Positions 59,218 through 64,000 of a stretch of 64,000 nt of DNA are shown in pieces. The stretch comes from Bacteroidetes bacterium UBA3022 (GTDB lineage Bacteria; Bacteroidota; Bacteroidia; Chitinophagales; BACL12), in contig DDYY01000055.1 in assembly GCA_002346225.1 (NCBI GenBank), positions 1,060 through 65,059 of the forward strand, in the 5' to 3' direction. Each line of letters starts with the position of its first letter. The first letter of the stretch is position 1. The notes beneath the pieces were generated by a model that was given only the letters and a program-made list of their open reading frames with translations, made no database searches and was not told the DNA's origin. The position numbers and the translations under genes are program-made.

Positions 59218-59898
59218 TTAACTGCCGGTAGTATAGAATTCTTTCAGATAAGATGGTTCTGTATAAGCCATATCAGCAAAGTTTCCCGCCTTATAGGCAT
59301 CTATCGCTAATCCTGACATATAAGATGATAATACCTTATAGTTTGTTAATATGGTATTTTTTTCTCCTTGTAACAGAGATGATAACTTGTCAGTTCCACT
59401 TCCGAAAAAGGCCAGGTGCTGATTGGAATCAATGCTATCGCGCATAGGTACCGCTTCTACTATGAGTGCTGACGGCGCTATTACCTCCTGTAAATTTTTA
59501 TCATATAAGGCAGTGTAAACCTCCATCCTTCTGGCATCAATAAGTGGACACAGATAATCTACCGAAGCGCCTTCCATTTGCTGGCGTGCACCTGCAGCCA
59601 TGGAGACCAGTGTGGAAATACATATTAGAGGTAGTTGTAATCCGTAACAGATGCCTTTGGCAGTAGAAAGGCCTATCCGTAGTCCGGTATAGGAACCCGG
59701 TCCTATACTCACCGCAACGGCAGAAAGTGCAGAGAGGGGAATATTGCACATATCTGCACATGTAGCAATCATGGGTGCCAGCTGACCTGCGTGGTCATTG
59801 ACTTCGGTGCCGTTTACTTCGTGTAAGGTATTCCCATCCTGCGATATGGATACGCTGCAGGTCGGGTGACTGGTTTCTATTTGCAGTATATAGGTCAA
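59218..59898 (-). CDS. tsaB: tRNA threonylcarbamoyladenosine synthesis protein TsaB
   Basis: A 226-residue ASKHA-fold protein: YILQIETSHPTCSVSISQDG at the N terminus, NDHAGQLAPMI, and VSIGPGSYTGLRIGLSTAKG, the TsaB signature. It partners TsaD in making t6A at position 37 of ANN-decoding tRNAs. The start codon is TTG (59896-59898), directly abutting the stop of the peptidase gene; no ATG fits the conserved start. Last gene of a leftward run beginning at rpmH. Confidence 0.92.
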   Translation of the reverse strand: MTYILQIETSHPTCSVSISQDGNTLHEVNGTEVNDHAGQLAPMIATCADMCNIPLSALSAVAVSIGPGSYTGLRIGLSTAKGICYGLQLPLICISTLVSMAAGARQQMEGASVDYLCPLIDARRMEVYTALYDKNLQEVIAPSALIVEAVPMRDSIDSNQHLAFFGSGTDKLSSLLQGEKNTILTNYKVLSSYMSGLAIDAYKAGNFADMAYTEPSYLKEFYTTGS

Positions 59899-61542
59899 TT
59901 AGAACTGGATAGGCTTTTCCATGGTTGCTTCATTGCGAATGAAGGTAACAGTGGTGGCATCTCCGGCCTTGAATTTACTCAGGGCTTTCATATAACCCAT
60001 CATATCTGCTACATCATAGCCTCCCAGGTTGATAACAACGTCACCGGCCTGGATGCCTGCAGCTGCTGCGGGTTTACCATCCGATACACCATCAATGCGC
60101 ATACCTCTTCCTTCGTAAGCATAGTCGGGAATGACACCCATCGTAACTGTGAATCGCGGTGCGTCCTCATTGGTATCTTCCTTGGTTTTGATGTAATCTA
60201 TCTGCGGTTCGTCATCGAGGTCGGCGATCAGACTTCTTACCAGTAGTTCAATATCAGCGATACCTTCTGCGTTTACCTTGTCTGCATCATCGGTGGGTTT
60301 GTGGTAATCGCTGTGCGAGCCGGTAAAGAAATGTAAGACAGGTATTTGTTTCAGGTAGAAAGAAGTATGGTCGGAGGGGCCAATACCGGATTCAAATGTT
60401 TTTAATTGAAATTGCTGAGCCTTTGCCAGTGATTCAAGTTTACTCCACGCACCGGATGTGCCGAAGCCATTGACGATCAGTTGACGGGTGCTGTCCAGAC
60501 GTCCTACCATATCAAAATTGAGCATGTAGTTGTAGCAGGCATCTTTGTCCAGCAGTTTTTCTGCAGCGCTTTTGGACCCGTACAATCCCAGTTCTTCCCC
60601 GGAGAATGCAATGAATACATAGTTATATCCTTTGTTATTACTGCTGGCCAGGTCTTTGGCAAGCTGCAGGATGAGTGCTATTCCGCTGGCATTGTCGTCA
60701 GCACCGTTGTGAATAGCCGGCTCTCCCCTGTACAGGGAACCACCTGATTCACCGTAACCGAGATGGTCGTAATGCGCACCTATTACAATGGTACATGCAG
60801 CTTTATTGTTAATCATAGCTGCCACATTTTTGCCGTTCTTCCGCACCACCTGCAAATCGGAACAAACGTTGACCTCGGGATACTTGAGTAATTGTTCAAT
60901 ATTATTTCTGTCCAGCAGCAGTACAGGAATGGATTCCTGACTGGCGTTATTGCTGTAATCTAATAATTGGTCGGTGGTATAGTTTTCGTCGGTGTTGTAA
61001 AACAAAACCGCTACTGCTCCGGCTTCCATAGCTCTGGCTACCTTGCTGCGCTCATCAGCGTAGTCGAGGAATTTAGTATGAGGGTGGGTTCCTTCGGGCG
61101 TACTCAATTGCATGCATACAATTTTTCCTTGTACGTCGATTCCCTCGTAGTCATCGTAGTTCAACTCCATAGCCGTGATACCATATCCTACCGATACCAA
61201 GGGAGCTGTGACCTTGCCGCTGCCGCTGAAATAGATTGGATTGCCTTTTACAATGGTCACACCCGGTACCTCTACGTAATTGGAATTGCTGGCCTGCTTG
61301 CCTGCAGCAAAGTCGAACACCTGAAAGAAGCCTTTATTCTCTCCGGCCGGTTGTAAACCAGCTGCTGCAAATTGACCTGCTATGTAGTTAGCGGCGATCT
61401 CTTCTCCCTTGCTGCCTGTGGCACGACCTTCCAGTCGGTCATCTGCTAAAAAAGATACCTGCTCTTCAATATAGGTAACCGGATTCTGTGCCTTCACATA
61501 GCTTGTCAGCAAAAGGACAAGCGCGTAACTCATGAGCTTCAT
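59899..61542 (-). CDS. Secreted M28 family zinc aminopeptidase with PA and PDZ domains
   Basis: A 547-residue exported protein (signal peptide to about residue 18). A protease-associated region sits at about 100-210. The M28 core shows zinc ligands in VIGAHYDHLGYG, NGADDNASG, SGEELGLYGS, LNFDMVGR and SDHTSFYL. The last 100 residues are a PDZ domain (GMRIDGVSDGKPAAAAGIQA, GDVVINLGGYDV). It would remove N-terminal residues from peptides in the periplasm. Start chosen at the second Met. Confidence 0.93.
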   Translation of the reverse strand: MKLMSYALVLLLTSYVKAQNPVTYIEEQVSFLADDRLEGRATGSKGEEIAANYIAGQFAAAGLQPAGENKGFFQVFDFAAGKQASNSNYVEVPGVTIVKGNPIYFSGSGKVTAPLVSVGYGITAMELNYDDYEGIDVQGKIVCMQLSTPEGTHPHTKFLDYADERSKVARAMEAGAVAVLFYNTDENYTTDQLLDYSNNASQESIPVLLLDRNNIEQLLKYPEVNVCSDLQVVRKNGKNVAAMINNKAACTIVIGAHYDHLGYGESGGSLYRGEPAIHNGADDNASGIALILQLAKDLASSNNKGYNYVFIAFSGEELGLYGSKSAAEKLLDKDACYNYMLNFDMVGRLDSTRQLIVNGFGTSGAWSKLESLAKAQQFQLKTFESGIGPSDHTSFYLKQIPVLHFFTGSHSDYHKPTDDADKVNAEGIADIELLVRSLIADLDDEPQIDYIKTKEDTNEDAPRFTVTMGVIPDYAYEGRGMRIDGVSDGKPAAAAGIQAGDVVINLGGYDVADMMGYMKALSKFKAGDATTVTFIRNEATMEKPIQF

Positions 61543-61565
61543 ATACATAAACGTAGTATTAAATG

Positions 61566-63224
61566 TTATTGCAATATTTTTTGGTACTGATCTTTATTGG
61601 ATAGCAGCCGAACGGCTTCCTGGATTTCGGGATCATAGCGGAAGGAGGTTTCTACCCTGCCGCTGAAGTAATAGTACCTTCCGGTGATTTCCCGCACCAG
61701 TTCGTACATAATTTCATCTTTGAATTTATAAAGGTCATTTACCTTGTCTTCTTCAATGCGCTGGCGCATATGTTGCACCTCTTCCAGTACAGCATCATAG
61801 TAGGCATCCTTTTTAGCACTCTCTTCCAGTTCATTCAGCTGTTCTTCCGTAGTCGTCGTATAGGTAACATCTTTATCTGCTAAATAAGCTGCGAATTCGG
61901 CATAGTCAGAACTATCCAGTGTGAAGGCAGACGCAGGTCCAATATTGGGGTGCGCAGCTACCCAGGCTGTTGCAAAATTGAAAATATGATCTTCACTCAG
62001 CAACGTATAAGTGATGTCTCTGTAGGTATCCTCTTCCAGTGCAATATCGGGATCTATACCACCACCGTCGTACACGGTTCTGCCGGCCTGGGTCTGAAAG
62101 GTCGCTTTGAGGGAGTCGGGAATTTTACCCACTGAACCATCTTCATTGCGCAGCGCATAGTCGATGGCCTGTATACATCTGCCGCTGGGGATGTAGTATT
62201 TTGCCGTAGTGAGTTTCAGCTTTGTCTTGTACGATACATCGCGCGTGGTTTGCACCAATCCCTTGCCGAATGTTTTTTGGCCGATTATAACACCCCGGTC
62301 GTAATCCTGTATGACACCTGCTACAATCTCAGAAGCGGAAGCCGACGACCTGCTGGTCAATACCACCAGCGGTATTTCTGTATCTGTTGGCGGATTAATG
62401 GAAAGGAAGGTCTTGTCCCAGTCTTTGACACGTCCTTTGGTGCTGACGATTTCCAGACCTTTATCGAGGAACACGTTGGATACCTCTACAGCCTCCCGCA
62501 GCAGTCCACCGGGATTGCCGCGTAAATCGAGGACAATGCCGCTTAATTGCGGGTTGGCTGCCTTCAGCTCCTTGTATGCCTGCTCCACATTTCTGCCGGC
62601 ATTTTCCGTGAATTGTGTGAGAATGATATAACCAATCTGTTCGTTGATCATACCGGAATAGGGCACATTGCCTGTATTAACATCCGCCCTCTTCAGCGTA
62701 TAGGTATATTCTTTATCCTCGTAGGGTCTGTAGATGGTGATGGTAACTTCGCTTCCGGCAGAACCGCGCATCACCTCGCTGATGCCGTTTTGCATGGTGG
62801 TGACGATGAAGCCATCTACTTCTTTCAGAATGTCTCCAGCCTTTAAGCCCGCATCGGCAGCAGGGAACCCTTCAAAGACATCGGTGATATTCATTTTACC
62901 ATTGACGGGTCGGATGGTCGCCCCTATGCCTCCGTAGTTGCCGGTTATCTGAAACTTGTATCCTTCCAGCTCTGCCTCCGAAATATAATTAGTGTAGGGG
63001 TCCAGCGACTCCAGCATGGCATCAATGCCGGTCCGCATCAGCTTGTTAGGGTCGAGGTCATCGACATAATAGGTGTTGAGCTCTTTATACACCGAAGTGA
63101 AGATGTCGATGTTCTTCGATATTTCGAACAAATCGTTGCCGGCGGAGGATGAGGTGAAAAGGATAGCACTGATGCCGGTAGCGGCAATCAATGTTATAAG
63201 GGTTATCTTTTTACGGAGTTGCAT
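61566..63224 (-). CDS. ctpA: S41 family C-terminal processing peptidase
   Basis: A 552-residue exported serine protease: signal anchor (to about 28), helical N-terminal domain, PDZ (about 92-175, YGGIGATIRPVNGK and AGDILKEVDGF), then the S41 core with LDLRGNPGG and the catalytic dyad Ser296 (SSASASEI) and Lys321 (FGKGLVQ), 25 residues apart as in CtpA. A C-terminal extension of about 190 residues is helical. It lies 9 bases after yidD and 23 bases before the M28 gene, so probably one transcript. Confidence 0.94.
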   Translation of the reverse strand: MQLRKKITLITLIAATGISAILFTSSSAGNDLFEISKNIDIFTSVYKELNTYYVDDLDPNKLMRTGIDAMLESLDPYTNYISEAELEGYKFQITGNYGGIGATIRPVNGKMNITDVFEGFPAADAGLKAGDILKEVDGFIVTTMQNGISEVMRGSAGSEVTITIYRPYEDKEYTYTLKRADVNTGNVPYSGMINEQIGYIILTQFTENAGRNVEQAYKELKAANPQLSGIVLDLRGNPGGLLREAVEVSNVFLDKGLEIVSTKGRVKDWDKTFLSINPPTDTEIPLVVLTSRSSASASEIVAGVIQDYDRGVIIGQKTFGKGLVQTTRDVSYKTKLKLTTAKYYIPSGRCIQAIDYALRNEDGSVGKIPDSLKATFQTQAGRTVYDGGGIDPDIALEEDTYRDITYTLLSEDHIFNFATAWVAAHPNIGPASAFTLDSSDYAEFAAYLADKDVTYTTTTEEQLNELEESAKKDAYYDAVLEEVQHMRQRIEEDKVNDLYKFKDEIMYELVREITGRYYYFSGRVETSFRYDPEIQEAVRLLSNKDQYQKILQ

Positions 63225-63233
63225 ACTGTTGAT

Positions 63234-63455
63234 TTATGGTACGGGATCATGACCGTGACCTCCCCACGGATGACAGGTGCTTAAGCGTTTGAGTCCGAGC
63301 CAGGTGCCTTTCAGCGGACCGTATTTTCTGATGGCTTCCACCATGTATTGCGAACAGGTAGGCGTATACCTGCAACCTCCCGGAAAAAGGGGAGAGATGC
63401 TGTACTGATAGAAGCGGACCAGTAAAATCAATATCCTGCTAAGTAGTTGACGCAC
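63234..63455 (-). CDS. yidD: Membrane protein insertion efficiency factor YidD
   Basis: A 73-residue protein with the compact YidD signature: RFYQYSISPLFPGGCRYTPT, CSQYMVEAIRKYG and CHPWGGHGHDPVP. It aids YidC-dependent insertion of membrane proteins. The start is GTG and its first 17 bases overlap the end of rnpA. Confidence 0.95.
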   Translation of the reverse strand: MRQLLSRILILLVRFYQYSISPLFPGGCRYTPTCSQYMVEAIRKYGPLKGTWLGLKRLSTCHPWGGHGHDPVP

Positions 63456-63861
63456 CGGAGTCCAGCTCTTGATTTAAACGTTTTAAAAGTACACCGAATT
63501 TTTCGCTCATGTTGTTAAATGTTGTTGCCTTATTACCGGCATACAGAAACATAACAGCGCATTGTCGGGGCTTGTTCCCCTTGGGAGAGAACGATTGTGC
63601 TTTGTGGTGCCGGTAGGCTTCGCGCATCAGTCTTTTAATGCGGTTGCGGTCAACGGCGCGTGGGAAGTTGCGTTTGGATACAGCAAATGCTGCCTGAATG
63701 TTGGGGTTTTCTGCACCCTCCGGAGCATAGGTATAATAGATGAGCTTCAGGGTGCCTTCGTGCAACCTTTTGCCTTGTTGAAATAACTCAGCAATCACCT
63801 GCCGGCTTTTCAGTTTTTCGTGGGCTGGAAATGAAAGAGAGGTTCCGGAACGGGAAACCAT
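63439..63861 (-). CDS. rnpA: Ribonuclease P protein component
   Basis: A 140-residue basic protein with the RNase P protein fold: FPAHEKLKSRQVIAELFQQG at the N terminus and the RNA-binding signature AVDRNRIKRLMREAYR. It supports the catalytic RNA in maturing tRNA 5' ends. It lies 7 bases after rpmH, the usual arrangement. Confidence 0.94.
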   Translation of the reverse strand: MVSRSGTSLSFPAHEKLKSRQVIAELFQQGKRLHEGTLKLIYYTYAPEGAENPNIQAAFAVSKRNFPRAVDRNRIKRLMREAYRHHKAQSFSPKGNKPRQCAVMFLYAGNKATTFNNMSEKFGVLLKRLNQELDSGASTT

Positions 63862-63868
63862 TCGGTTA

Positions 63869-64000
63869 CTATACGCGGAAACGCATCAATGTGCGCTCGT
63901 CGGAAACCGTCAGTTTATGACGTCCTTTGCGACGACGGCGAGCTATTACAGCCCTGCCATCTTTGGTTTTCATCCGGCTACGGAAACCATGCTTGTTTAC
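63869..64000 (-). CDS. rpmH: Ribosomal protein bL34, missing its start
   Basis: The last 43 codons of bL34 are visible: NKHGFRSRMKTKDGRAVIAR, RRRKGRHKLTVSDER and a short end LMRFRV. The first 8-9 codons lie beyond the window edge. The C terminus after SDER is longer than the usual few residues. It leads the rpmH-rnpA-yidD cluster. Confidence 0.95.
   Translation of the reverse strand, partial: VNKHGFRSRMKTKDGRAVIARRRRKGRHKLTVSDERTLMRFRV

Noticed and set aside
63234..64000. rpmH-rnpA as proof of a nearby origin
   Set aside because: In Bacteroidota this cluster is not reliably next to the origin, so it is only weak support.

Overview
The window looks like a chromosomal segment of a Bacteroidota bacterium of moderate GC, possibly from the Saprospirales/Chitinophagales side; that rank is a guess. 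The evidence is a PorP/SprF-type type IX secretion (T9SS) protein, seven proteins or fragments ending in T9SS C-terminal sorting domains, a SusC/SusD pair, Bacteroidota-type promoters (TTG, about 17-23 nt, TAnnTTTG) and SLC45-type sugar transporters.

Layout. 0-5 kb: the end of a T9SS cargo gene, exonuclease III, a T9SS-targeted sulfatase broken by one stop codon and one frameshift, a SprF-like protein and a DUF1905/YdeI protein. 5-13 kb: DEAD-box helicase, nitroreductase, lipoprotein, von Willebrand A protein, CorA and a Wzx-like flippase. 13-16 kb: an AT-rich FG-GAP T9SS protein and a lipoprotein. 16-31 kb: an alpha-glucan region with a carbohydrate-binding-module esterase, a T9SS alpha-amylase, non-phosphorylating GAPDH (gapN), 4-alpha-glucanotransferase (malQ), two divergent SLC45 transporters and a cyclomaltodextrinase-like GH13. 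A Crp-like regulator, a Tat-exported pirin and YceI are interleaved. 31-40 kb: a tetR-tolC-adaptor-RND efflux operon set between blocks of a GC-rich repeat family. One repeat unit carries a DUF559 nuclease gene between near-perfect 32-bp inverted repeats. 40-54 kb: susCD, divergent from a large FG-GAP/UnbV protein that is translationally coupled to a vanadium-haloperoxidase-type enzyme. A secreted stand-alone binding domain and a large T9SS alpha-amylase sharing that domain follow. 54-58 kb: L,D-transpeptidase, a T9SS protein, DUF1295, nadD and nadA, with a gene-free AT-rich stretch rich in DnaA-box-like 9-mers between nadD and nadA. 58-64 kb: two tandem ArsR regulators and the leftward run rpmH-rnpA-yidD-ctpA-M28 peptidase-tsaB.

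How the genes fit together (inference). Polymeric alpha-glucan would be cut outside the cell by T9SS-exported amylases. Oligosaccharides would enter through SusCD or another outer-membrane route, be trimmed by the GH13 at 29.5 kb, cross the inner membrane through SLC45 symporters and be processed by MalQ. GapN would route triose phosphate to NADPH.

The most unusual structures are the DUF559 cassette and its repeat array, the inverted repeats flanking the efflux operon, the DnaA-box cluster, and a possible minus-strand structured RNA ending at a terminator near 55.3 kb. All calls were made by reading the sequence; no database search was run.
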